Of a stretch of 5,576 bases of DNA, positions 1 to 5,486 are shown one piece after another. This DNA comes from Hyphomicrobiales bacterium. GTDB lineage: Bacteria; Pseudomonadota; Alphaproteobacteria; Rhizobiales; Hyphomicrobiaceae. The notes under the pieces were generated by a model that did not search any database, was not told the origin of the DNA, and was given only the letters and a program-made list of their open reading frames with translations. The stretch's first letter is position 1. Each line of letters starts with the position of its first letter. A program made the translations under genes and the position numbers. The stretch spans positions 1 to 5,576 of the forward strand of contig JAFKKW010000150.1 in the NCBI GenBank assembly GCA_017304275.1, in the 5' to 3' direction.

Positions 1-516
1 AACGATCTCGACCTCGAAACGCTCGACGTGCTCGAGGATGTCCTGGCCGACTACAAGGGAACGGTGATGCTGATCAGCCATGACCGCGATTTCCTCGATC
101 GCGTCGTGACGAGCGTGATCGTTCCGGAGGGCGACGGCCGCTGGACGGAATATGCCGGCGGCTACCAGGACATGCTGGCCCAGCGCGGCGCGGACTTGAA
201 GACGCGCGAGGCGCGGCCGAAGGCGGCTGCACCGGAGAAGCCGGAAAAGGTTGCAGAGGTGGCGGCGCCCGCCGGCAAGCGACGGCTTTCCTTCAAGGAG
301 AAACACGCGCTCGAGACGCTGCCGCAGGAGATCGCGGCACTCGAAACAAAGCAATCGGAGCTCGCGACATCGCTCGAAGCACCCGACCTCTATACGCGCG
401 ACCGTGCACGGTTCACCGTGCTTTCGAACGCGCTCGCGGATGTGCAGAGCAAGCTCGCGGCGGCCGAGGAGCGGTGGCTCGAGCTGGAGTTGCTCAGGAG
501 CGAGATCGAGGGTTAG
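1..516 (+). CDS. uup: Uup-type ABC-F ATPase, C-terminal part (5' end outside window)
   Basis: The frame is open from base 1, so the start lies outside the window; 171 residues remain. They begin with NDLD, which in ABC-F proteins directly follows the Walker B LDEPT, so the cut falls in the second ATPase domain just before the D-loop. The H-loop is SHDRDFLD (His27 of the fragment), followed by the EYAGGYQDML strand-helix typical of ABC-F. An Ala/Pro/Lys/Glu-rich linker (about 64-92) leads to a Uup-type C-terminal domain (about 93-168): RRLSFKEKHALETLP, then two long heptad-rich helices around a PDLYTRD turn, a coiled-coil hairpin. Known of the family: cytosolic, duplicated ATPase domains, no membrane part; Uup acts on ribosomes, affects transposon excision, and its C-terminal domain can bind DNA. 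The Uup assignment rests on that C-terminal domain; another ABC-F subgroup is the alternative. The stop overlaps that of the converging flavoprotein. Confidence 0.88.
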   Translation, partial: NDLDLETLDVLEDVLADYKGTVMLISHDRDFLDRVVTSVIVPEGDGRWTEYAGGYQDMLAQRGADLKTREARPKAAAPEKPEKVAEVAAPAGKRRLSFKEKHALETLPQEIAALETKQSELATSLEAPDLYTRDRARFTVLSNALADVQSKLAAAEERWLELELLRSEIEG

Positions 517-1766
517 CCACTCGCTCGATCCGACCGGCGCGCGAGATACGTGCGTGCGCCTTCCGCAGCCGCGCGGCCGGTCGCGAAGCAGGCTTGCAGC
601 AGATAGCCGCCGGTCGGGGCTTCCCAATCGAGCATTTCCCCGGCGATGAACGTTCCCGGCCTTTTGCGCAGCATGAAATGCTCGTCGATTTCATCGAACG
701 ACAGGCCGCCGGCCGTCGAGATGGCACGGTCGATCGGCGCCAGACCCGTGACGCGGATCGGCACGGCTTTGACGAGGCGCGCGACGGTGTCGCCGTCCAT
801 GGCCGCGAGCGGCGTCCCGGCCGTGTGGGCTGCTTCCTGCAGAAGTCCGATGGCCGGCGCATCGAGGCTCAGGGCCTTGCGCAGGTATGTGGCGAGGGAT
901 TGCTTGCCGCGCGGTTTCGCGAAACGGGCGGCGAGGTGTGCGGGGGATTCATCGGGACGCAGATCGAGCTCGAGGAGAGCCGTGCCATCGGCCTCGAGCG
1001 CCTTGCGGATCGGTGCCGAGAGCGCATAGACCGCACCGCCCTCGAGGCCGTCTGCCGTGATCATCGCCTCGCCACGCGCGGCCTCTCCGCCCATTGTCAG
1101 CGCGATGCGTTTCAGAGGCTGCCCCGCAGAGCGGGTGCGGAACACGTCGCTCCAGGGCACGCGCACGCCGCAATTCGCGGGCACGAGCGGCACGATATTC
1201 ACGCCCGCCTGCTCCAGCGGCGCAACCCAGGTGGCGTCCGAGCCGAGGCGCGGCCAACTCGCGCCGCCGAGCGCGAGAACCGTTGCCTCCGTCTCAACGG
1301 CTGTGTGCCCGTCGGCGGTCTCGAACACGAGCCGCCCGTCCGCGTCCCAGCCGCTCCAGCGGTGTCCCAAGCGGACCTCGACGCCGAGGCTCGCCAGGCG
1401 CCGCATCCAAGCTCTCAACAACGGGGATGTCTTCATCGCGCGCGGGAAAACGCGGCCGCTGCTGCCGACGAACGTTTCCTGACCCAACGCCTCGCACCAC
1501 GCACGGAGCGCGTCCGGCGGTAACGCCTCGATGGCCGCGCGCAAGCGCGGTGCCGCCTCGCGATACCGCGTCAGGAATGTCTCGAGCGGCTCGCTGTGCG
1601 TAAGGTTGAGCCCACCGCGACCTGCCAGCAGGAGTTTGCGCGCCAGGCGCGGCATGCGCTCGTAGAGCGTCACGCGCGCGCCGCCGAGGGCGAGCGTTTC
1701 GGCCGCCATCAAGCCGGCTGGACCGCCTCCGACCACGGAGACTGCGTTTTTATCGAAGCTTTTCAA
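513..1766 (-). CDS. FAD-dependent flavoprotein, HI0933/BaiN-like, PP_4765 (TIGR03862) type
   Basis: This 417-residue protein is full length for the family and probably soluble. Residues 9-23 carry the Rossmann dinucleotide motif VVGGGPAGLMAAE. Residues 42-58 hold the family's second FAD motif (ARKLLLAGRGGLNLTH). LALGG at 164-168 closes the inserted domain. The C terminus has TAGGLSFDEI (351-360), then PGTFIAGEMLDWEAPTGGYL (370-389) and LQACFATG, the flavin-contacting block characteristic of this group. HI0933/BaiN proteins are flavoproteins related to NAD(P)H-dependent reductases; the substrate of the PP_4765 branch is unknown to me, and bile-acid activity should not be transferred from BaiN. 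The start is TTG at 1766-1764. An in-frame TGA lies 11 codons upstream with no ATG, GTG or other TTG between, and an AGG sits 6 bases before the TTG. The gene converges on the ABC-F gene (4-base overlap, TTAG) and diverges from the small exported-protein gene. Confidence 0.9.
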   Translation of the reverse strand: MKSFDKNAVSVVGGGPAGLMAAETLALGGARVTLYERMPRLARKLLLAGRGGLNLTHSEPLETFLTRYREAAPRLRAAIEALPPDALRAWCEALGQETFVGSSGRVFPRAMKTSPLLRAWMRRLASLGVEVRLGHRWSGWDADGRLVFETADGHTAVETEATVLALGGASWPRLGSDATWVAPLEQAGVNIVPLVPANCGVRVPWSDVFRTRSAGQPLKRIALTMGGEAARGEAMITADGLEGGAVYALSAPIRKALEADGTALLELDLRPDESPAHLAARFAKPRGKQSLATYLRKALSLDAPAIGLLQEAAHTAGTPLAAMDGDTVARLVKAVPIRVTGLAPIDRAISTAGGLSFDEIDEHFMLRKRPGTFIAGEMLDWEAPTGGYLLQACFATGRAAAEGARTYLARRSDRASG

Positions 1767-1945
1767 TGATACCTGAGGGATTGGGGCGAGGAGCGTTCAT
1801 CTCCGATTAATGCGCGATCGGGCAAAGAGCAATCGTGCAGCACAGATCGTCGTCACCGGCGGATGTCGCTGCGTCCCGCATTGTTCCTTGATCGGATTTA
1901 TTGCATGCCGCATCGAGGGACGCTTTCCAACGGAGGTTACGCCCC

Positions 1946-2233
1946 ATGCACAAGCTCATTGCCGGACTCGCCGGCGCGCTCTCGATCGGTTTCCTCGCCT
2001 CGGCCGCGCAGGCTGCTCCCCTCGGCGCCGCCGGTTCCGCGTCGGCAACCGGTGCCTCCACGGAGGTCATCCAGGTGCACGGCCTTCATTCCTCCTGCCA
2101 GCGTGACCGGTTCGGCTGGCATCGCGCTTACATCTGGGGCCGTCAGCGCTGCGCCCCGGCCTGGATGAAGCATCATCACCGTCCGCACATGAAGCATCAC
2201 AAGCACTACAAGCACGGCAAGAAGAAGCACTGA
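1946..2233 (+). CDS. Small exported His/Lys-rich protein with a Cys pair
   Basis: The protein has 95 residues. Residues 1-23 form a clear Sec signal peptide (Lys3, hydrophobic core, cleavage predicted after AQA), leaving a mature chain of about 72 residues in the periplasm or outside. The mature part has an Ala/Gly/Ser-rich stretch, then a core with two cysteines (Cys51 in SSCQRDRFGWHRAY and Cys69 in GRQRCAPAW) that could form a disulfide. It ends in a very basic His/Lys tail from residue 74 (MKHHHRPHMKHHKHYKHGKK). The tail suggests metal or polyanion binding, but this is inference from composition. I do not recognise a named family; short exported proteins with a Cys pair and a G-W/Y-H-R core are common hypotheticals in Hyphomicrobiales. 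The ATG at 1946 is preferred over an in-frame ATG at 1901 because GGAGG (1932-1936) lies 9 bases before it and the signal peptide starts there. A strong terminator follows 23 bases after the stop. Confidence 0.85.
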   Translation: MHKLIAGLAGALSIGFLASAAQAAPLGAAGSASATGASTEVIQVHGLHSSCQRDRFGWHRAYIWGRQRCAPAWMKHHHRPHMKHHKHYKHGKKKH

Positions 2234-2256
2234 GCCGTTTGCTTCCGCTTCGTAAA

Positions 2257-2286
2257 AAAGCCCGGTCTCGAAAGAGACCGGGCTTT
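2257..2286. terminator. Bidirectional intrinsic terminator, 13-bp stem with GAAA loop
   Basis: AAAGCCCGGTCTC (2257-2269) pairs perfectly with GAGACCGGGCTTT (2274-2286) around a GAAA tetraloop. On the + strand the stem ends in TTT followed by CTGCATTTCTT, a weak U-tract. On the - strand it runs into six T (from the A-run at 2254-2259), a good U-tract. It lies between the converging stops of the small exported-protein gene (2233) and the DUF2252 gene (2354), so it most likely serves both, better in the - direction. Confidence 0.9.
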
Positions 2287-2353
2287 CTGCATTTCTTGCT
2301 CGGTGCACGGAGCCGCTCCCCGCCGCCAGCCCATTCCCCTTTGACCCGCTTGG

Positions 2354-3421
2354 CTATGAGCTGGTGAATTGCTTGTAGTCAGCCTGCACGGCTTGCGTTG
2401 CCGCTTCGGTCGCCGTTCGAAGCCAATCCGCTCTGCGCATCTTGAGATCCCTGGCGATGGCTGCGCCGGCGCCCCTCGCGGACGCGTGGATGTTCGCGAG
2501 CTCGAACCCCATCGTTTTCAGCATGCGGCGACCGTGCAACCTGTCGTCGATCGCGCCAGCCTCGATCTTGCGGTTGTTCGGCGACAGCCTTCGCGAGACG
2601 ATGCCGTTCGCAACACGATACCAGGGGTCGGGCGCGCGGAAGCGTCCGGCGGCAATTTCCGCGAGGCGGACCGGCTCGCTCGGCTTGCCGCGTGCGAGAG
2701 ACCAGGCGGAGGTCAGGACGGCTTTTGCCTCGCGGACGATAGGCGCTCCGCGCCAGTCAGCCACGCCGATCCACCGCGGTCGGCCGAGGCTGCCGGTTCC
2801 GGCGACGCGACGCGCGGTGTCGAACGGCAGACGCGGCTCCGGCATTTCCTGGCGCAGCGCTTTGCGAAAGCGATCCGGTGCCGCTTCCAGCTTCCGTGCC
2901 GCGATCTTCTTCCAGAATTTCTGCCGCTCCTCCTCCGGTACGACCACTTTGTCGCGTAGCCAAGCCCAGTCGCGGTCGAGCACCACCGGGGCCGGCGACG
3001 CGAGCCCGGTGCGATATCCTTCCAGGATGGCGTCGCAGGCGCTGTCGAATTTCGGCGCGCGATCGTTCGCCGCGAGCGCCGCGCTGGCCGCGAGGCGCAC
3101 GAGGTCCAGCGCGTAAGGCATCGGCGCAGCCTCGTCGAAATCATTGATGCCCCAGACGAGGCGGCCATCTGCGTCGCGCCAGGTGCCGAAGTTTTCGAGA
3201 TGTATGTCGCCGACCGCCAGCACCTCGGGGGCGGTCGCCAAGTCGGGGAACGCCTCGAATGCCATCTCCGCCCAGCGCCAGTAGGTTCCGCGCAGGAACA
3301 CGAATGCGCTGTCGGCCATTATGTCGTTCTTGCGCTTGAGATCGGCGGCGACGAGGTCCTTTCCGAGCGCTTTGCGGAGCCAGCTTTCGTAACGTCTCTT
3401 CGATTGGGCAAACGGGATCAT
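2354..3421 (-). CDS. DUF2252 family protein with permuted kinase-like motifs
   Basis: This 355-residue protein is probably cytosolic, with no signal peptide or membrane segment. The N-terminal half matches DUF2252: FLRGTYWRWAE (42-52), VGDIHLENFGTWRD (70-83), WGINDFDEA (90-98) and DLVRLAAS (106-113). GDxHxxN and DFD resemble the catalytic loop and Mg-binding motif of aminoglycoside-phosphotransferase-like kinases (Asp72, His74, Asn77, Asp94, Asp96). A Gly-rich loop (GTGSLG, 208-213) and the strand IVREAKAV (228-235), which resemble the ATP-binding N-lobe, come after these motifs rather than before. Near the C terminus FELANIHASARG (306-317) resembles the helix that normally precedes the catalytic loop. 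Molecular function is unknown to me; phosphotransfer is inference. The start is ATG at 3421-3419 with GGAAGG 7 bases upstream. The gene is monocistronic; the bidirectional terminator lies 67 bases past its stop. Confidence 0.87.
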   Translation of the reverse strand: MIPFAQSKRRYESWLRKALGKDLVAADLKRKNDIMADSAFVFLRGTYWRWAEMAFEAFPDLATAPEVLAVGDIHLENFGTWRDADGRLVWGINDFDEAAPMPYALDLVRLAASAALAANDRAPKFDSACDAILEGYRTGLASPAPVVLDRDWAWLRDKVVVPEEERQKFWKKIAARKLEAAPDRFRKALRQEMPEPRLPFDTARRVAGTGSLGRPRWIGVADWRGAPIVREAKAVLTSAWSLARGKPSEPVRLAEIAAGRFRAPDPWYRVANGIVSRRLSPNNRKIEAGAIDDRLHGRRMLKTMGFELANIHASARGAGAAIARDLKMRRADWLRTATEAATQAVQADYKQFTSS

Positions 3422-3452
3422 GTGCTTACCTTCCGTTGCGCCACGCCAGACT

Positions 3453-3481
3453 TATCTAGCGACGCCCTGCGTCCGCGCCAA
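3453..3481 (-). promoter_or_regulatory. Possible sigma70-type promoter of the DUF2252 gene
   Basis: On the - strand TTGGCG (3481-3476) and TAGATA (3458-3453) are separated by exactly 17 bases and lie 31 bases before the ATG. The -35 matches the consensus at 4 of 6 bases and the -10 at 3 of 6. A shifted -10, GATAAG, fits better at 4 of 6 but has 19-base spacing. Position and spacing support it; the sequence match is modest. Confidence 0.35.
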
Positions 3482-3610
3482 GACGGGGACCGCCGTCCCG
3501 GCCCGGTCGCCAAACAAGCGCCAAGTTGTGCGCGAATTTCCGCCGGTCTCGCCGGAGACAGTGCGCCGGTGTATTCTGCCTCAGGTCGCCTGCGCACCGG
3601 GTCAACGGCC

Positions 3611-4066
3611 ATGACAGACGTCAAGCTCTCGCTGCTCCTGCTCACCGCGCCGTTCGTGCTGATGGCGGCGTTCGGCGAACTCGGCCACGACTTCTCTCTC
3701 TATCGGCACATTCATCACTACGGGACGCCGGCCGTTGCCGTCGTGCAGCGCATCGAGCCCGCCTCGTACATGGCCTATCCCGAAGGCGGGCGGATGCTCA
3801 CCTACACGCTCGATCTGCCGGGACCTGCATTCATCAATGGCGCGGTGCATATGTCCGACCACGCGGCCACGCGCTACAGCCCGGGGCAGGAGATCGGCAT
3901 CGTCTATTCCGCCTCCGATCCTTCGTTGCATGCGCTCTCGGTCGGGTACGCGTGGTTCGCGTTCCTCAACAGCGCGCTCGTCGTGGCTGCTTACGGTGCG
4001 GTTCTGGCGCTCGCGATCGCGCTGATGCGCACCTCACCGCGCCGGAGCTGGCGGGACGACGCATGA
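3611..4066 (+). CDS. Two-helix membrane protein, DUF3592-like
   Basis: The protein has 151 residues. Helix 1 spans about residues 6-22 (LSLLLLTAPFVLMAAFG) and helix 2 about 113-139 (YAWFAFLNSALVVAAYGAVL onward), ending in a basic cytoplasmic tail (RTSPRRSWRDD). The loop of about 90 residues between them, probably periplasmic, contains AVAVVQRIEPASYM, a strand-like YTLDLPGPAF, and SPGQEIGIVYSASDPS (90-105). The last recalls the G-x-x-V-x-V-x-Y-x-P-x-x-P signature of DUF3592 proteins, so I call it DUF3592-like; function is unknown. The next gene overlaps by 4 bases (ATGA at 4063-4066), indicating translational coupling. The ATG at 3611 gives a compact N terminus but lacks a good ribosome-binding site. 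An in-frame GTG at 3569-3571, with GGAGA about 10 bases upstream, would add 14 residues and is a real alternative. A much longer upstream extension is open but runs antisense through the DUF2252 gene. Confidence 0.75.
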   Translation: MTDVKLSLLLLTAPFVLMAAFGELGHDFSLYRHIHHYGTPAVAVVQRIEPASYMAYPEGGRMLTYTLDLPGPAFINGAVHMSDHAATRYSPGQEIGIVYSASDPSLHALSVGYAWFAFLNSALVVAAYGAVLALAIALMRTSPRRSWRDDA

Positions 4067-4488
4067 GACGGTGGGCCGTTATCGTTTTCTGCCTGCTCAC
4101 GACAGGAGCCGACGCGGTGATGCCGCCCGAGGTCTATCAGAAGGCGCGTGAGGATGCGCCGCTCCACGTGCAGGTTGCGATCTCGGATGTGGCGGTGCCG
4201 GAAGCGACGCCCAGCACGTGCATCGTCTCGGGAGAGATCGTGCGGATCTTCCGGGACACGGCAGGCGTGCTTGCGGTGGGCGACGCGGTCGAGTTCCCCG
4301 TCTCCTGCAGCCGCGCCGGAGAGCAGGTGCCGATCGGCGGCGTGTTGTGGACCGATGCGGATGCGCTCGCCGAGGCCCGCTTCCTCGAAGCGTATTTGAT
4401 CGGATCGGGTCCGTCCTTCGATGTCGCGCTTTATCAATTGCGTCTCATTGCGGCGCCATCCGAGGCGCCGCAACTGACGGCGGATTGA
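4063..4488 (+). CDS. Small exported protein with two cysteines, conserved hypothetical
   Basis: The protein has 141 residues. Residues 1-18 (MRRWAVIVFCLLTTGADA) form a Sec signal peptide, so it is probably periplasmic. The mature chain opens with MPPEVYQKAREDAP and an amphipathic strand (LHVQVAISDV). A strand-rich centre between Cys53 and Cys82 follows: STCIVSGEIVRIFRD, then GVLAVGDAVEFPVSC. It ends with ALAEARFLEAYL and VALYQLRLIAAP. The two cysteines could form a disulfide closing a small beta-barrel (C-x-V-x-G-x-I then G-D-x-V-x-F-x-x-x-C); this is inference. I do not recognise a named family. Its ATG overlaps the stop of the membrane-protein gene upstream (ATGA), with GGGA about 7 bases before it, so the two products are probably made together and may act at the same membrane. 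A hairpin follows 12 bases after the stop. Confidence 0.82.
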   Translation: MRRWAVIVFCLLTTGADAVMPPEVYQKAREDAPLHVQVAISDVAVPEATPSTCIVSGEIVRIFRDTAGVLAVGDAVEFPVSCSRAGEQVPIGGVLWTDADALAEARFLEAYLIGSGPSFDVALYQLRLIAAPSEAPQLTAD

Positions 4489-4500
4489 TCACGCCTCCCT

Positions 4501-4531
4501 CTCGAAGCGAGCGCCGTAGGCTCGCTTCGAG
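4501..4531. terminator. Intergenic hairpin between converging genes, probable terminator
   Basis: CTCGAAGCGAGC (4501-4512) pairs perfectly with GCTCGCTTCGAG (4520-4531) around a 7-base loop (GCCGTAG). It lies in the 54-base gap between converging stops at 4488 (+) and 4543 (-). Neither side has a U-tract, so an intrinsic terminator without U-run or an RNA-end stabilising structure are both possible. Confidence 0.5.
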
Positions 4532-4542
4532 CGTCTCGCGGC

Positions 4543-4848
4543 TTACCAGCTCTTGCAGGCGTAGTAGCGGTCGAGATAGTAGGGGTTTCCGGTGCGGTGG
4601 TAGCGGGACTTCCACTTCTTGCAGTCGTAATACGCCGCGGTGCCGATGACGGCCACAGCAGCAGCGGCACCGACGCCGTATCCATAATACTTCTTCTTGT
4701 GCTTGTAGTTGTGGTGATGATGGTGGTGGTGATGGCCGTGACCGTAATGCTTGCCCTTCTTGGCGTAAGCGACGGTCGGCATGCTCAGCGAGGCAACCGC
4801 CATCGCGGCCGCGGCCGATGCAGCAATAGTGGACTTCAGAAACGACAT
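4543..4848 (-). CDS. Small exported protein: His-tract plus Cys-flanked C-terminal module (paralogue A)
   Basis: The protein has 101 residues. Residues 1-29 form a Sec signal peptide (cleavage predicted after VAYA). A basic His/Lys/Tyr/Gly segment (30-58) includes eight consecutive His (39-46). A short hydrophobic Ala/Val stretch follows (about 59-72, GVGAAAAVAVIG), then a charged aromatic module from Cys76 to Cys98: DCKKWK, RTGNPYYLDRYYAC. The two cysteines could form a disulfide. The His-tract suggests metal binding and the hydrophobic stretch membrane association; both are inferred from composition. I do not recognise a named family. The paralogue at 5064-5300 has the same order of parts but no His-tract. 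ATG at 4848-4846 is chosen over the in-frame ATG at 4875 because GAGGAGAG (4862-4855) lies 6 bases before it and the signal peptide begins there. The motif shared with paralogue B starts 82 bases before the ATG. Confidence 0.86.
   Translation of the reverse strand: MSFLKSTIAASAAAAMAVASLSMPTVAYAKKGKHYGHGHHHHHHHHNYKHKKKYYGYGVGAAAAVAVIGTAAYYDCKKWKSRYHRTGNPYYLDRYYACKSW
4555..4628 (-). repeat. Coding direct repeat, copy A (Cys-flanked module)
   Basis: These 74 bases align without gaps to 5070-5143 with 10 differences by hand count. They encode the C-terminal Cys-to-Cys module of paralogue A. Five differences are synonymous and five fall in three changed codons (Ser/His, His/Asn, Tyr/Phe). Confidence 0.9.
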
Positions 4849-4929
4849 TCCTTGCTCTCCTCTTGGCGGGGACACGACGCGCTAAGGTCACTTGCCATGC
4901 GCCGCAGGACGACTCTCTCTACCGCGGCC

Positions 4930-4960
4930 TAAGATGCGGTTAGGCGGGAGGACTAATTTG
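4930..4960 (-). promoter_or_regulatory. Upstream element shared with paralogue B (copy A)
   Basis: Read on the - strand: CAAATTA, 11 bases, TAAC, 5 bases, CTTA, continuing as GGCCGCG to 4923. The same parts occur upstream of paralogue B at 5382-5413, and both blocks end 82 bases from the A of the start codon. It is probably a promoter or operator common to the pair; which sigma factor or regulator reads it cannot be told from the sequence. Confidence 0.5.
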
Positions 4961-5007
4961 GCGTTAAGACGTCCTCGCCCTGCTCGAACAGCGCTCGAAA
5001 CGACGAA

Positions 5008-5038
5008 CCCTCTCCCCGTGATCTGGACGGAGAGAGGG
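5008..5038 (-). terminator. Probable terminator after paralogue B
   Basis: CCCTCTCCCCGT (5008-5019) pairs with ACGGAGAGAGGG (5027-5038) with one C-A mismatch and a 7-base loop. It begins 25 bases past the stop of paralogue B. On the - strand it is followed by TTCGTCGTTTCG, U-containing but not a pure tract. It implies that the two paralogues are transcribed separately, in line with each having its own upstream element. Confidence 0.55.
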
Positions 5039-5063
5039 CTCATTGCTCGGTCTCACGCGATGC

Positions 5064-5300
5064 TTAGATGCAGGCGTAGTAGCGATCCAGGAAGTACGGG
5101 TTGCCGGTACGGTTGTAGCGGTGCTTCCACTTCTTGCAGTCGTTCTTGACCGCAGACAGGACGACCGCGGTGGCGGCAGCGCCATAGATGAAATTGCGCG
5201 CGTCGCGCTTCTTCACCTTCGCGTTGGCGGCGGTGAGGCTCGCTCCGAGCGCGATTGCGGCGACGGCGATCGTGGTGACGGTTGCTTTGGCAAAATTCAT
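5064..5300 (-). CDS. Small exported protein with Cys-flanked C-terminal module (paralogue B)
   Basis: The protein has 78 residues. Residues 1-27 form a Sec signal peptide (MNFAKATVTTIAVAAIALGA onward, cleavage predicted after AANA). A short basic segment (KVKKRDARN) and a hydrophobic stretch (about 38-51, IYGAAATAVVLSAV) lead to the module from Cys55 to Cys77: DCKKWK, RTGNPYFLDRYYAC. The protein ends one residue after the last Cys. The module differs from paralogue A at three positions, and the spacing between cysteines is identical (22). It lacks the His-tract, so that part is dispensable for the shared architecture. Function is not recognised; an exported or membrane-associated disulfide-bonded module is inferred. 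The ATG at 5300-5298 has an excellent ribosome-binding site (GGGAGGAG, 5313-5306) 5 bases upstream. A hairpin at 5008-5038 follows the stop, and the shared upstream element starts 82 bases before the ATG. Confidence 0.86.
   Translation of the reverse strand: MNFAKATVTTIAVAAIALGASLTAANAKVKKRDARNFIYGAAATAVVLSAVKNDCKKWKHRYNRTGNPYFLDRYYACI
5070..5143 (-). repeat. Coding direct repeat, copy B (Cys-flanked module)
   Basis: This is the partner of 4555-4628, in the same orientation and 515 bases away. The similarity stops at about the codon before the first Cys, so the module rather than the whole gene is conserved at base level. Confidence 0.9.
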
Positions 5301-5381
5301 GCAGGCTCCTCCCTACGGCGTTTTCGAGCTACGAGACACGGGTTGCGTTTGGTCTCCAGGTCGATCATGGCCGACGCGGCT

Positions 5382-5413
5382 TAAGGCTCGCGTTACAGGG
5401 TACGGATAATTTG
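5382..5413 (-). promoter_or_regulatory. Upstream element shared with paralogue A (copy B)
   Basis: Read on the - strand: CAAATTA (5413-5407), 11 bases, TAAC (5395-5392), 6 bases, CTTA (5385-5382), continuing as AGCCGCG to 5375. Parts and spacing match copy A apart from one extra base. Outside this block I see nothing else in the 186-base gap 5301-5486 except the ribosome-binding site. Confidence 0.5.
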
Positions 5414-5486
5414 ATACGTGTTGCGCGCAGCGCGACATCATCCGTCGACGTCTCTTCGGCGCGTGAATTCGCGACGAGCGGCAGCC

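Noticed and set aside
474..1523. Long + strand open frame of 349 residues
   Set aside because: It lies antisense to the flavoprotein, which has clear family motifs across its whole length. The frame's product is Arg/Ala-rich without motifs, typical of GC-rich antisense frames.
1767..1945. Promoters in the divergent gap between flavoprotein and small exported protein
   Set aside because: AT-richer patches exist (around 1881-1905 and 1803-1811), but no -35/-10 pair with acceptable spacing was convincing in either direction, and the paralogue element is absent.
1937..2308. - strand frame of 123 residues over the small exported-protein gene
   Set aside because: The + strand gene has a signal peptide, a ribosome-binding site and a terminator. 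This frame would cross the terminator hairpin and has none of these.
3482..3500. Short inverted repeat GGGAC-CGCC-GTCCC in the divergent gap
   Set aside because: The stem is only 5 bp with a mismatch next to it and no U-tract; such pairs arise by chance in GC-rich DNA.
3200..3610. N-terminal extension of the DUF3592-like membrane protein
   Set aside because: The frame is open but runs antisense through the first 220 bases of the DUF2252 gene and lacks protein character; the hydrophobic helix starts just after the ATG at 3611.
3526..4062. Upstream part of the + frame ending at 4488, before the ATG at 4063
   Set aside because: It overlaps the membrane-protein gene in another frame and is Arg-rich. 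The ATGA overlap and signal peptide fix the start at 4063.
3991..4473. - strand frame of 160 residues
   Set aside because: It is antisense to the exported Cys-pair protein and rich in Arg/His without motifs.
4712..4735. CAC/CAT run as a microsatellite or non-coding repeat
   Set aside because: It encodes the eight-His tract of paralogue A in frame, using mixed CAC and CAT codons, so it is best read as coding sequence.
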